NCBI GenBank assembly: GCA_014380615.1
Contig: JACMJM010000011.1
Location: forward strand, 62,001 to 126,000
DNA: 64,000 nucleotides
Direction of reading: 5' to 3'
DNA from: Sphingobacteriaceae bacterium
Lineage (GTDB): Bacteria > Bacteroidota > Bacteroidia > Sphingobacteriales > Sphingobacteriaceae
Part shown: one piece after another, positions 1 to 7,579 of the stretch
Position numbering within the stretch: the first letter of the stretch is position 1
Layout: the number at the start of each line of letters is the position of its first letter
The notes under the pieces: generated by a model
Database searches by the model: none
What the model was told of the DNA's origin: nothing
The model's input: only the letters and a program-made list of their open reading frames with translations
Position numbers and translations under genes: made by a program

Positions 1-309
1 AGGATTAATATAGTGCTGGCCAATGAGCACCAAATTAATTTGCCCCATCATTTTTCCCTCAACACCCTTTCTGAACTCTTTATCTGTTAAGGATTTCCAG
101 GGTCCAACATAAGTGGGTCCTGCAGTGGAGATGAGTGCATCAAAAGCACCGGCTTGTTTATACATATTCTCAATAGAGTTTGTGGAAGTGATATCTACCT
201 GGATATCGCCACTTTTTGAACCTGCTTTAATTATTTCATGTTCTTTTTCAAATGCACTGGTTAAGTGCTTGCCCATAGTGCCTGATGCACCTACGATTAT
301 AATTTTCAT
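1..309 (-). CDS. Short-chain dehydrogenase/NAD(P)-binding protein, 3' part outside window
   Basis: The first 103 codons of a minus-strand gene are visible from an ATG at 309. The protein opens with MKIIIVGASGTMGKH, a strand-turn-helix Rossmann start with a glycine-rich GASGTMG nucleotide loop. Further on it has a D-I-T segment (second Rossmann half) and an STAGPTYVGPW stretch, as in small atypical short-chain dehydrogenases of about 200 residues. The catalytic YxxxK would lie beyond the window edge and cannot be checked. It may be an oxidoreductase acting on small carbonyl compounds; the substrate is unknown. The upstream AraC regulator lies on the same strand 85 nt away, so the two could be linked functionally. 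Confidence 0.8.
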   Translation of the reverse strand, partial: MKIIIVGASGTMGKHLTSAFEKEHEIIKAGSKSGDIQVDITSTNSIENMYKQAGAFDALISTAGPTYVGPWKSLTDKEFRKGVEGKMMGQINLVLIGQHYINP

Positions 310-394
310 TTGTGATTTTTATTAAAATGGTATGATACAAAGATATTTTCAGCAGGAACTGAAGGATAGGACAAATCTGGAGTATAGCAGGATT

Positions 395-1258
395 CTACCT
401 CGATTTCAATCGATATGCCTCGGGCGAGTACCCGGTGTGTTTTTTGAAAAAGCGAATAAAGTAGGATACATCCTCATAGCCTAAAAGCTCTGCTATTTCT
501 TTGACCTGGTTGGGTGTGGCTAGCAGGTGCCGTTTCGCTTCAAGAATGATATGTTCGTTTATTAATTGTGAGGAAGTTTTGCCTACGGTTTCCTTGGTGA
601 TTTCATTAAGTTGAAAGGACGAGAGATTCATCAGATCAGTGTACTGAGAGACCTGCTTATGGATGATGATGTGCTTTTCGAGCAAGTCAAAAAATTCCTC
701 GAGCCTTTCTTGTGTATAGGGATGGGCGGCCGGAGATGATATTTCAGAGAAACGTCCCTGCCTCACCAGCTCTATCATCAGAATATCCAGATTTGCTTTG
801 ATGCTATCCTGATAACTCTCCTGCTTGTCTGCATATTCATCTAAGATATACTTGAAAATAAGGTCCAGCCTATGGAAACTGGGCGAATCAAATTGGCAGA
901 GGTTCTTTCTGCTGGCTCTCCTCAATCGCTGTATTTTAGATTTGTTTATCGGATGATAAAATTCGTTGTTGAACTCCATCAGATATCCGCTGCAACCTGC
1001 TTTCAACTCAAGCTGATGCACCTGACCAGGCTTAATGAAGAAAACAGAATGGTTTTGAACCGGGTACGATGTAAAGTCAATATCATGAGTTCCACTCCCA
1101 TCTTTTACCGCCAGAATAAAGAAGAAATTATGTCTGTGCAGTTGGTGGAGCAAGTCCTTAGTACCAACAACCTCCTCTAGTGTGCGGATATTAAACCGTT
1201 CAGGAGAAACCTCTTCCATAAAGGAAGAGCGAATTTGTCTGACAGGGATACTCTTCAT
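395..1258 (-). CDS. AraC-family transcriptional regulator
   Basis: This 287-residue protein has an N-terminal cupin-like sensor half (H-R-H near residue 40, then a KPGQVHQLEL strand) and a C-terminal AraC double helix-turn-helix over about residues 195-287. The second helix region reads IAELLGYEDVSYFIRFFKKH and ends in the typical GYSPEAYR signature. It is a cytoplasmic DNA-binding activator or repressor with an unknown small-molecule effector. It follows the DUF4386 gene by 19 nt on the same strand, so it probably sits at the end of the barrel-DUF4386-regulator operon and may control that operon or the dehydrogenase downstream. The family call is secure; the regulon is inference. Confidence 0.92.
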   Translation of the reverse strand: MKSIPVRQIRSSFMEEVSPERFNIRTLEEVVGTKDLLHQLHRHNFFFILAVKDGSGTHDIDFTSYPVQNHSVFFIKPGQVHQLELKAGCSGYLMEFNNEFYHPINKSKIQRLRRASRKNLCQFDSPSFHRLDLIFKYILDEYADKQESYQDSIKANLDILMIELVRQGRFSEISSPAAHPYTQERLEEFFDLLEKHIIIHKQVSQYTDLMNLSSFQLNEITKETVGKTSSQLINEHIILEAKRHLLATPNQVKEIAELLGYEDVSYFIRFFKKHTGYSPEAYRLKSR

Positions 1259-1277
1259 TGATATAATATTACAAAAA

Positions 1278-1997
1278 TTAATGGGTTTCTGACAAATACC
1301 CCTGCCCGCTGACCAATTGTAAGTGAAATCCTTTTCGAATCAGCCTGACTGCAAGTACCATTTCATAAACTGCGATAGGTAAGGCGAATAAGATGATCTG
1401 CATAGAGAAGTGAGGAATAATTCCAAACAGCTCCAGGATGGCCGCTATTAAAATCAGAACCGCACCGATTAGACCTAGAATAGAAAGATTCCTTGACACT
1501 AAACCTGATCTATAAAATATGGAACTGTAAATAAAAGTATTGACGCCAAGCATGAAATGAGGCCCAAGTATGAATGCCCAGGAATGGATGGTCTTTAAGG
1601 TATTGGCCGCGATCTGTAAAGTCGCCAACTCCGGACCGGAAGTATTACCATAGTCCTGACTTAACTTCAGTAGAGAAAGCAGGCTTAAAATACCAATCAG
1701 TATAAAGACAACCTCGAGCATCCTGAAACAGACATATGCCAGTCCCCAGCTCTCGCTGTATCTTCTCAGGAAAGGGAATAACATTATACCGGTTCCAATA
1801 TTCGCAATGGCTAGTATCAATTCGAATAAGGCACCTAGTGCAATCTGATTAGAATTTGCAGAAGCTGCAGCCAGCGAATCTGCATTCTTGAGAATTGGAT
1901 CATATAAAGCAAGTCCGATAATTGCTGTGACTGTAGCCGTGATAAAAAATGCGCCGGTAATAACCCCATCTCTTCTGTGTGTAGTCAATCTTTCCAT
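1278..1997 (-). CDS. DUF4386 family integral membrane protein
   Basis: The protein has 239 residues and about six hydrophobic segments: GAFFITATVTAIIGLALY near the start, a long pair around residues 95-115, and a final pair near 175-225. The sequence matches the DUF4386 pattern, an uncharacterised inner-membrane family common in Bacteroidota and Firmicutes. Its first 77 residues are very similar to the truncated gene at 14341-14763, and it is a more distant paralogue of 14793-15458. The gene starts 2 nt after the stop of the outer-membrane barrel gene, so the two are translationally close. No catalytic motif is visible and the function is unknown. Confidence 0.85.
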   Translation of the reverse strand: MERLTTHRRDGVITGAFFITATVTAIIGLALYDPILKNADSLAAASANSNQIALGALFELILAIANIGTGIMLFPFLRRYSESWGLAYVCFRMLEVVFILIGILSLLSLLKLSQDYGNTSGPELATLQIAANTLKTIHSWAFILGPHFMLGVNTFIYSSIFYRSGLVSRNLSILGLIGAVLILIAAILELFGIIPHFSMQIILFALPIAVYEMVLAVRLIRKGFHLQLVSGQGYLSETH

Positions 1998-1999
1998 TT

Positions 2000-2707
2000 T
2001 TATTTTTTTCTAGCAGATGAGAAAGGGCTTGATTTCCATGGTCTGTAAATGTGCAGACTGACCATTACGTTCCTGTTGTATATTTCCCTTGCGTTGGAAA
2101 TATTGGTCAACCCGTGATTATATCGCAGGTCAACAGTAGCCATCTGGTGCTTCGTTTTAAAAGTATAGCCTCCGCCGGCCTGGATACCTGCCTCAAATCT
2201 TTTAAAGTCCTGTCTCGAGTTCCCAAATGAAAGGTCACGCCGAACATCATTCATTTTTCTGGTACCGTAGATATTATAACCTACCGATGGTCCGGCATTG
2301 ACGTGGAATTTTCCTACATGAAAACGGGCCAGTATAGGTAATTCTACTGCGTACAGTCTGTCGGTTGTTTCATTGCCTGTTATTGGATTATCAGCTTTTA
2401 ATTTTCCGCCTTTCATTATCACGTATAACTCTGATGCTAATGAAAAACTTGGAGTGAGACCAGCCTGAAATGTTACGCCTGCGCGTGCACCCACGATTTG
2501 CTTCTTATAATCAGCTAACTCACTGTTAGAGCTTCCGTAGTTTAAGCTTGTACCGACTAATCGGATAAAAGGATTCAAATAGGTGTTTTGCTTAACCCTG
2601 GCTTTTTTAGAAGCTTCGGTAGTAATGGTGTCGACCGATTGGCCAAATGTGTTTGTGAATAGGAAAATCATACCTAGTACGAATCCTGTTTTAACTTTTG
2701 CTTGCAT
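2000..2707 (-). CDS. PorT-like outer-membrane beta-barrel protein
   Basis: This 235-residue protein has an N-terminal signal peptide (hydrophobic run to about residue 22, ending FGQS). A series of alternating amphipathic strands follows, ending near a HIYRPWK segment, as expected of the OMP_b-brl_2/PorT-like eight-stranded barrels of Bacteroidota. It is closely related to the protein at 15455-16147; both share FMMKGGKLKADNP-type strands and a HVGKFHVNAGPS-type strand. It is the first gene of a same-strand set with DUF4386 and AraC genes. It is probably an outer-membrane structural or sensing barrel; its ligand is unknown. Confidence 0.85.
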   Translation of the reverse strand: MQAKVKTGFVLGMIFLFTNTFGQSVDTITTEASKKARVKQNTYLNPFIRLVGTSLNYGSSNSELADYKKQIVGARAGVTFQAGLTPSFSLASELYVIMKGGKLKADNPITGNETTDRLYAVELPILARFHVGKFHVNAGPSVGYNIYGTRKMNDVRRDLSFGNSRQDFKRFEAGIQAGGGYTFKTKHQMATVDLRYNHGLTNISNAREIYNRNVMVSLHIYRPWKSSPFSSARKK

Positions 2708-2733
2708 ATTATTTTTTAGATTAATTTATGATG

Positions 2734-2741
2734 CAAAAGTA
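2734..2741 (-). promoter_or_regulatory. Candidate -7 promoter box of the barrel-DUF4386 operon
   Basis: On the minus strand this reads TACTTTTG, which matches the Bacteroidota -7 consensus TAnnTTTG, 26 nt before the ATG of the barrel gene. No clean TTG element is seen at the usual distance upstream, so this is a weak call. Confidence 0.35.
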
Positions 2742-3133
2742 TCCCCGATGCCAACGTAGGAGATAGGACAAAAATCTATTCGAATTGGACTTATCTGAAA
2801 TTGATGGGATTGAGGGAGCTGTTATCAGCTATTTTTGGCATCTGTACCGAATGAACAATTCTATCCATTTCACCGCTTAGGCACCAGAAAGTGCATAGCC
2901 CGGCAATGGCTCGGAGCCTGGGAAAGCCAATATAAAAACAGACGACCATTTCCCGCTTGTATAGCCTTTACGCATTGACGGGCGTCGGTATCTTTGTCGT
3001 GGGTGGTGAAATGGAATACGCCAACTAAAACAGGTCTGTCTTTACTGTCTCAATAACCCTTCAAATTGTCGTTATCCACCTCTTAATCTCTTGTACTTGA
3101 TAGCTAAATTTGTTTAGAAATCTAACTCTTACC
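2742..3133. other. Intergenic stretch with a possible gene remnant
   Basis: No intact gene is seen here. On the minus strand, 3049-2870 is open for 59 codons without a clear start. It reads DSKDRPVLVGVFHFTTHDKD and later QCVKAIQ and LSQAPSHCRAMHFLV, which looks more protein-like than the surrounding DNA. It could be a decayed fragment of an unidentified gene. It was not assigned to a family. Confidence 0.25.
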
Positions 3134-3700
3134 ATGGACGATAAATCACAACATATATTATTTGCGCATAGTGGAGGTGAGCAAGGAAGTGCGGGGCAAG
3201 GAAGCTTTGACTTAGTATCCTATCTCAGAGAGAAATTATCTAATAAACATGAAATCAGTTATCCAATAATTGAAGATCCAAAGGCTCCTACCTATGAAAT
3301 GTGGAAGATTTTATTTTGTCGGGAATTTAATAAAACTAAAAACCGATAATTCTTATTGGGCATTCTTTGGGGGGATCGATGCTGCTTAAATACCTTTCAG
3401 AAGAGGAGCCTAATATTCTTATTTCAGCATTATTCTTAATTTCAATTCCGCATTGGGGAAAGAATGGATGGGATGTTGAAGATTTCGAAATGCGTAAAAG
3501 TTTTGGAACTGAGCAAAACCATATTAACAAGGTATATCTATATCATTCGGAAAATGATACTATTGTTCCGTTCGAACATTTGAATTTTTACAAATCTGCT
3601 CTTCCACATGCAACTATACGGATACTAAAAAGGAACTGACCACGCTTTTACTAATGGCCTACCCGAATTAGTTTCAGACATTAAATCTTTGAATAGTTAA
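3134..3700 (+). pseudogene. Alpha/beta hydrolase gene with two opposite frameshifts
   Basis: Conceptual translation from the ATG at 3134 gives an alpha/beta hydrolase of about 188 residues in three frame segments. The first runs MDDKSQHILFAHSGG to EFNKTKN. The frame then slips at a run of five A (3338-3342) into PIILIGHSLGGSMLLKYL, which carries the nucleophile motif GHSLGG. It slips back at a second five-A run (3627-3631) into DHAFTNGLPELVSDI, ending at TAA 3698-3700. The acid (SENDTIVPF) and the histidine (DHAF) of the triad are both present. The outer segments share one frame, so the two slips cancel. Either the gene decayed recently or both runs are sequencing errors. The family is RBBP9/YdeN-like serine hydrolases; this is inference from motif order. 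Confidence 0.7.
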
Positions 3701-3754
3701 AATAGACCACTAATTGTAATCGACACACGAATTTGGATTGACATAAATAAAATT

Positions 3755-4321
3755 ATGAGAAAAGTAATTGCAGCAATCAATACAACACTTGACGGCGTTT
3801 GCGACCATACTAAAGGTATTGCTGATGAAGAAATACATCAACATTACACTGAATTGTTAGATAACGCAGGAGTTGTTCTGTATGGAAGGATAACGTATCA
3901 ACTTATGCAATTCTGGCAAACGCTGTTAAAAAATCCTTCAGGTGAAAAAACAATGGACGACTTTGCTTTGGCGATAGATAAAATTCCAAAAATAGTTTTT
4001 TCCCATACGTTGAAAAATACAGAATGGGAAAGTGCAACATTAGCAAACCGGGCCATTGAAGAAGAAGTTTTAGAACTCAAGCAACAACCAGGCAGAGACA
4101 TTTTAATTGGCAGTCGGAGTTTGATTATACAGCTAATGAAACTTAATTTGATTGACGAATACCAACTTTGTGTTCACCCTGTTGTTGCAGGAGGCGGTTT
4201 GCCCTTATTCGAAAATCTAAACGACAGGACTGTTCTTAAACTCCTAAAGGCTAAGACCTTTGGCGGTGGTGCAGTAATGCTTTACTATGAACCGACAAAC
4301 GAAAAAATAACGACCCGCTAA
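3755..4321 (+). CDS. Dihydrofolate reductase-like (RibD C-terminal domain) protein
   Basis: The protein has 188 residues, the usual length for stand-alone RibD_C/DHFR-fold proteins. It starts MRKVIAAINTTLDGV, the typical first strand. It continues with VVLYGRITYQLM (the GRxTY motif that binds NADPH), then DILIGSRSLIIQLMKLNLID and a C-terminal VHPVVAGGGLPLF, which are family hallmarks. Such proteins are probably NAD(P)H-dependent reductases; the substrate here is unknown and true folate reduction is unlikely. The gene stands alone between the broken hydrolase and a VOC gene, with long spacers on both sides, as in cargo-type genes. Confidence 0.88.
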   Translation: MRKVIAAINTTLDGVCDHTKGIADEEIHQHYTELLDNAGVVLYGRITYQLMQFWQTLLKNPSGEKTMDDFALAIDKIPKIVFSHTLKNTEWESATLANRAIEEEVLELKQQPGRDILIGSRSLIIQLMKLNLIDEYQLCVHPVVAGGGLPLFENLNDRTVLKLLKAKTFGGGAVMLYYEPTNEKITTR

Positions 4322-4396
4322 CGAGGTATTAATGGGAATTTGTGCCTGGCTAAACTTAATTTTACAATTCCAGGGCTTGCTAAAAGCCCAACCTCG
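4322..4396. repeat. Nested imperfect palindrome between two small accessory genes
   Basis: Directly after the stop codon the DNA contains CGAGGT, then TGGG, then CCTGG. It then answers with CCAGG, CCCA and ACCTCG in mirrored order across about 75 nt. This nested symmetry resembles recombination sites such as integron attC. However, the 3' end lacks the GTTRRRY core, so it is recorded only as a palindrome. It may also act as a weak terminator for the preceding gene. Confidence 0.4.
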
Positions 4397-4425
4397 GCGA
4401 AGAAAATAAATAGAGAGAAAAAATT

Positions 4426-4893
4426 ATGACAAAAAGTAAATTACCTCTAATGCACAATATGGGCATTGTTGTAAAATCCCTCGACAAGGCCATTTCTTTT
4501 TTCGAGGAGATAGGATTAAAACTTGAAGGACGAGCCATGGTTGAAGGTGAATGGGCAGGACGAGTAACGGGACTTGGAAATCAATCAGTAGAGATTGCAA
4601 TGATGGTTACCCCCGATGGACACAGCCGACTTGAACTTTCACAATTTCTTGCCCCGGCTACTATATCGGATCACAGGACAGCCCCGGTGAACTCACTCGG
4701 CTACCTACGACTGATGTTCACGGTCGAAAATATTGACGAATTAGTATCCAGACTTACCAAGCACGGTGCTGAACTTGTTGGCGAAGTAGTTCAATATGAA
4801 AACGTGTATCGGCTCTGCTATATTCGTGGAACGGAGGGGCTTCTTATCGGATTGGCAGAACAACTCGGCAATAAAACAGCGACAGACATTTAA
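4426..4893 (+). CDS. VOC (glyoxalase/bleomycin-resistance) superfamily protein
   Basis: The protein has 155 residues with paired beta-alpha-beta-beta-beta modules. MHNMGIVVKSLDKAISFFEEIG opens the first module (residues 9-30) and LRLMFTVENIDELVSRLTKHG the second (about 95-115). The fold binds a metal with residues spread over both modules: His near residue 10, a Glu near 77 (LELSQF) and a late Glu are candidate ligands. The chemistry could be isomerase, dioxygenase or drug binding; nothing in the neighbourhood decides. It is a single-gene unit, with a palindrome before it and an inverted repeat after it. Confidence 0.88.
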   Translation: MTKSKLPLMHNMGIVVKSLDKAISFFEEIGLKLEGRAMVEGEWAGRVTGLGNQSVEIAMMVTPDGHSRLELSQFLAPATISDHRTAPVNSLGYLRLMFTVENIDELVSRLTKHGAELVGEVVQYENVYRLCYIRGTEGLLIGLAEQLGNKTATDI

Positions 4894-4901
4894 GAAAACT
4901 C

Positions 4902-4934
4902 TTGACAGGGAATTTTCTTAAAGCTTTCTGTCAA
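4902..4934. terminator. Inverted repeat after the VOC gene, possible terminator
   Basis: TTGACAG at 4902-4908 is mirrored exactly by CTGTCAA at 4928-4934. The intervening 19 nt contain an AT-rich run. There is no U-tract directly after it, so termination is only a possibility. Confidence 0.35.
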
Positions 4935-4967
4935 TGAACATTGTGAGTTAATACAGTAAATTCTGCT

Positions 4968-5151
4968 CTTCGGGATGTTCTGAAAGGCATCCCGAAGTTC
5001 CGATGTTGGGAGATTTGAGATCTCCCTTTATTCATAGTTCGAGATGCGCTGCGCTCAACATCTCGAACAGCAGATTCAAGTTTGTCGGCTTGTGGGATTA
5101 CAAATCCCTTTTTATCTACCGTTCGACATCGCCCTGCGGAAGATATCAAAC
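4968..5151. repeat. Alternating array of five palindromes, REP/BIME-like
   Basis: Five hairpins follow each other at short spacing. A1 (4968-4997) has a 10-bp stem CTTCGGGATG. B1 (5008-5026) has the stem GGGAGAT with a 5-nt loop. A2 (5037-5068) has the 10-bp stem GTTCGAGATG. B2 (5094-5108) has the stem GGGATT with a 3-nt loop. A3 (5121-5151) has the imperfect stem GTTCGACATC. Long-loop A units thus alternate with short-loop B units. Such clusters are known from REP sequences mobilised by RAYT (TnpA-REP) transposases in many bacteria; no RAYT gene is in this window. The stretch has no convincing gene. Confidence 0.6.
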
Positions 5152-5221
5152 AGCGAGGTTTAAGCACATCTATAGTGAAAACGCAATCGAAACAACATTG
5201 ATCAGCCAATTCAGATTTTGG

Positions 5222-5572
5222 TTATTGTAATTCACTCTTTAAAAACTGCTTTTTAAAAGCAAAATGGTAGATTTCCGTTTGGGACGTTTTAACAGGATAG
5301 GCGTTTATAAACATCCACCCAGCTTTTCCCATATAGTTTAGGGCATCGATAATGGTATTGAATTTTTTTAACGTTAGGGCATCTGTTTTAACTCGTGTGT
5401 CACTCCAGAAACTTTTCTCAATACCAAAATCTAAATCAATAGTGACTTTGTTGCTTAACAAGCGTGGAGTCATAATTAATTGGCAATATTGTTCAACTTT
5501 GGTTGTATCAGATTGAGCATTTGAAATCAGTGAGCTGGATAAAATGATACCCATTAATAGAAATTTTTTCAT
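5222..5572 (-). CDS. Small secreted protein of unknown function
   Basis: This 116-residue protein has a clear Sec signal peptide (MKKFLLMGIILSSSLISNAQ, cleavage likely after NAQ). The mature part of about 96 residues contains VTIDLDFGIEKSFW, ALNYMGKAGWMFINAYP and a basic C-terminus. The segment around LNYMGKAGWMFINAYPV resembles a motif often found in small Bacteroidota periplasmic proteins, but I cannot name a family. The gene is the last of a same-strand series that follows the efflux operon; the 39 nt to the DUF2147 gene would allow co-transcription. Confidence 0.75.
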   Translation of the reverse strand: MKKFLLMGIILSSSLISNAQSDTTKVEQYCQLIMTPRLLSNKVTIDLDFGIEKSFWSDTRVKTDALTLKKFNTIIDALNYMGKAGWMFINAYPVKTSQTEIYHFAFKKQFLKSELQ

Positions 5573-5611
5573 TTTTTTTGTTTTATTTAAGGTGTTGAAT
5601 AGCGGATTTAA

Positions 5612-6064
5612 TTAGTCGAGCTTTGACCTCTGCCAGATCTCAGTTCTCCCGAACAGGGATATTCCGATGTATCCCCTGATCTCCAATTTTGTCCCTTTAA
5701 GCCGCATTTTACAACTATAAGTACTCCCATTTTTAGGGTCATAAATAGTTCCTCCGGTCCAGGCTTCATCCTTAAACTGAAAATTTTTGAGTAAAACCAA
5801 GTTTTTGACTGTATTAACTCGCATGGAAGCATCTGGATTCTCGGTATCTTTTTTAAGTGTTCGTCCATCCTTTTCATAGAGGTCATCTCCCGAGATAAGT
5901 TTTCCGAAGTAACGGCTGTTTTCCTTGTAAATCTGCACTTTGGCTTTGCCGCCGCTAGTAAGCCAAACCCCTACAATTTTGTCTGCCGAATGGTCTTGTG
6001 AGTAGCCTTCTTTGATTGTGCCGACTAGTAAAATGCAGATGATTATTTTGATTTTCTTATACAT
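5612..6064 (-). CDS. DUF2147 domain secreted protein
   Basis: The protein has 150 residues and a signal peptide of about 22 residues (MYKKIKIIICILLVGTIKEGYSQ). The mature chain shows the DUF2147 order: IVGVWLTSGGKAKVQIYKEN, then YFGKLISG, then DPKNGSTYSCKMRLKGTKLEIRGYIGISLFGRTEIWQR. These beta-rich proteins are predicted periplasmic and resemble lipocalin-like folds; their ligand is not known. It lies 80 nt behind a small barrel-like protein gene on the same strand. Confidence 0.88.
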   Translation of the reverse strand: MYKKIKIIICILLVGTIKEGYSQDHSADKIVGVWLTSGGKAKVQIYKENSRYFGKLISGDDLYEKDGRTLKKDTENPDASMRVNTVKNLVLLKNFQFKDEAWTGGTIYDPKNGSTYSCKMRLKGTKLEIRGYIGISLFGRTEIWQRSKLD

Positions 6065-6144
6065 GATATTAATTTTTATGATTGATTTTTTGAGTTGACT
6101 TTTAACTGTTTTTATATTACTGACTATCCGAATGAAAGCTGTTG

Positions 6145-6729
6145 TTATGGTTTTGATTTTACGCGGATTCCAAGGCCGAACTCAAAGCTGCTATCCTCCC
6201 CGAGCCCGTATATTCCGTCTTTTAGGGGGATATAAACTCTCGTACTGAAGAAACACTTTCCTTTACCAAGTTTTAGATTATACATCATACCGTACTCAGA
6301 ACTGACGCTACTCGTTTTTGTGGTGATGGTTTCCGGTATTTCATCATTCTGTAGTGTTCCCGAGTAAGCACTGTATTTGAGACCGGCGATGAAAGAATAG
6401 CTATTCACCATCTTTTTAGTGTAAAATGAAGCACCAATACCAATTTTTTGTGCCAGCGAATAACTGTAGTTCTGTTTAACATCCTCTCTGACAAAAGTCA
6501 TCAGGCCTGGTGATAAGGATGTATGTGATATAAAGGATAACTTCTTTTCTGTATTTCTTTGAATGATTGTTGAAAACCGTAAGCCGTCATTACCAAATAG
6601 GCTCATCCCGATAGCCGGTTCAATGGTCAATTTGCGATTAAGAGACCTGTGAGAAGTTTTTGTGGTTTGTCCCATACCAGCGCTTATACAAAGGGCCAGC
6701 AGAACCGTAGTAAATAATTTCTGTATCAT
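6145..6729 (-). CDS. Predicted outer-membrane beta-barrel protein
   Basis: The protein has 194 residues and a signal peptide ending at ISAGMGQ (about residue 20). The mature chain consists of alternating amphipathic strands (KLTIEPAIGMSLFG, SYSFIAGLKYSAYSG, KCFFSTRVYIPLKDG) and ends in a basic strand, consistent with a small outer-membrane barrel. The start overlaps the stop of the esterase gene by 4 nt (ATGA), so the two are translationally coupled. No close family was recognised. Confidence 0.7.
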   Translation of the reverse strand: MIQKLFTTVLLALCISAGMGQTTKTSHRSLNRKLTIEPAIGMSLFGNDGLRFSTIIQRNTEKKLSFISHTSLSPGLMTFVREDVKQNYSYSLAQKIGIGASFYTKKMVNSYSFIAGLKYSAYSGTLQNDEIPETITTKTSSVSSEYGMMYNLKLGKGKCFFSTRVYIPLKDGIYGLGEDSSFEFGLGIRVKSKP

Positions 6730-7511
6730 CTGTTGTTAAAATAAAATGTAATTGCGTCTTCTATGTCTTGATTTTTGGAGGAGAGGTGGCCCTTTCCATT
6801 TATTAAATTAAATTTCGATTTGGCCAACGGGTAGTATTTTACTAATCGTTGATATAGGAGGTCATTTGCAGGCAGTAAAGACTGCTCGTTACTGCCTGCT
6901 CCGATGAAAACCAACTGCGGACGGGTAATTAGCTCGGGTCTTTGTTCCTGTTCGTATTTTAAAACAACTGATCTATCGTAAAACAAGGATGGACTCAATA
7001 AAAGGTAGTTACCAAAGACTTGATTTTGTTTCGTAAAGGCGTAGGCTCCGAATAAGCCTCCATAGGAATGGCCAATTATGGTTCTATTACTTCGCTCCCG
7101 ACCGACTTTGAAGTCCGTTTCAATTTTTGGGATCAACTCGTTTTTTATGAAGTTTAAAAAAGCTTCACTTTTCCCCTTGCCGGTAGCTGTCATGGTTGGT
7201 GTGTAGTCGGCATCCCTTGGGCCGCCATATCCTATTCCTATGACTACAACATCCTGAACATTTAAATCCGCACTAATATCCCGACTGTTTTTTGCGACTA
7301 TTTCCTGGTTTTCTTTCGCATCGAGAACATATATAGTTGAATAAGGTGACGCTGATTGGTTGTACCCCTCAGGTAAGCTTACCCAAATGTTATAGGTCTC
7401 TCCATTTGTTGTAGACGAGATTGCAAACTCCTTTATGAGTTCAGGATTGAATTCTTCCTTTTTACAAGAGGTAAAGGCAAGAATTAAAGTAATTACTAAA
7501 AATGGTTTCAT
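6726..7511 (-). CDS. Putative lipoprotein esterase, esterase D/IroE-like alpha/beta hydrolase
   Basis: This 261-residue protein has a lipoprotein signal (MKPFLVITLILAFTSCKKEE, lipobox around Cys16), so it is probably anchored in a membrane facing the periplasm or surface. It carries the alpha/beta-hydrolase nucleophile motif GHSYGG near residue 150. DADYTPTM, a later LVFIGAGSNEQS strand and a KGHLSS histidine segment complete the Putative_esterase layout. Family members hydrolyse acyl or siderophore esters. It follows the efflux pump gene by 68 nt on the same strand and is coupled to the barrel gene downstream. The substrate is unknown. Confidence 0.88.
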   Translation of the reverse strand: MKPFLVITLILAFTSCKKEEFNPELIKEFAISSTTNGETYNIWVSLPEGYNQSASPYSTIYVLDAKENQEIVAKNSRDISADLNVQDVVVIGIGYGGPRDADYTPTMTATGKGKSEAFLNFIKNELIPKIETDFKVGRERSNRTIIGHSYGGLFGAYAFTKQNQVFGNYLLLSPSLFYDRSVVLKYEQEQRPELITRPQLVFIGAGSNEQSLLPANDLLYQRLVKYYPLAKSKFNLINGKGHLSSKNQDIEDAITFYFNNR

Positions 7512-7579
7512 ATTATAAGGTTTTATATTAGAAATTATAATCTGCCGGTATTTGATGTCCCAGCCTAAAAGTGAATGTA

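Noticed and set aside
872-1180. Plus-strand open frame opposite the AraC gene
   Set aside because: It lies fully within the AraC gene on the other strand, and no domain or signal is visible.
4931-5230. Open frames across the palindrome array
   Set aside because: The frames are made of the hairpin sequences, exist on both strands, and show no protein character.
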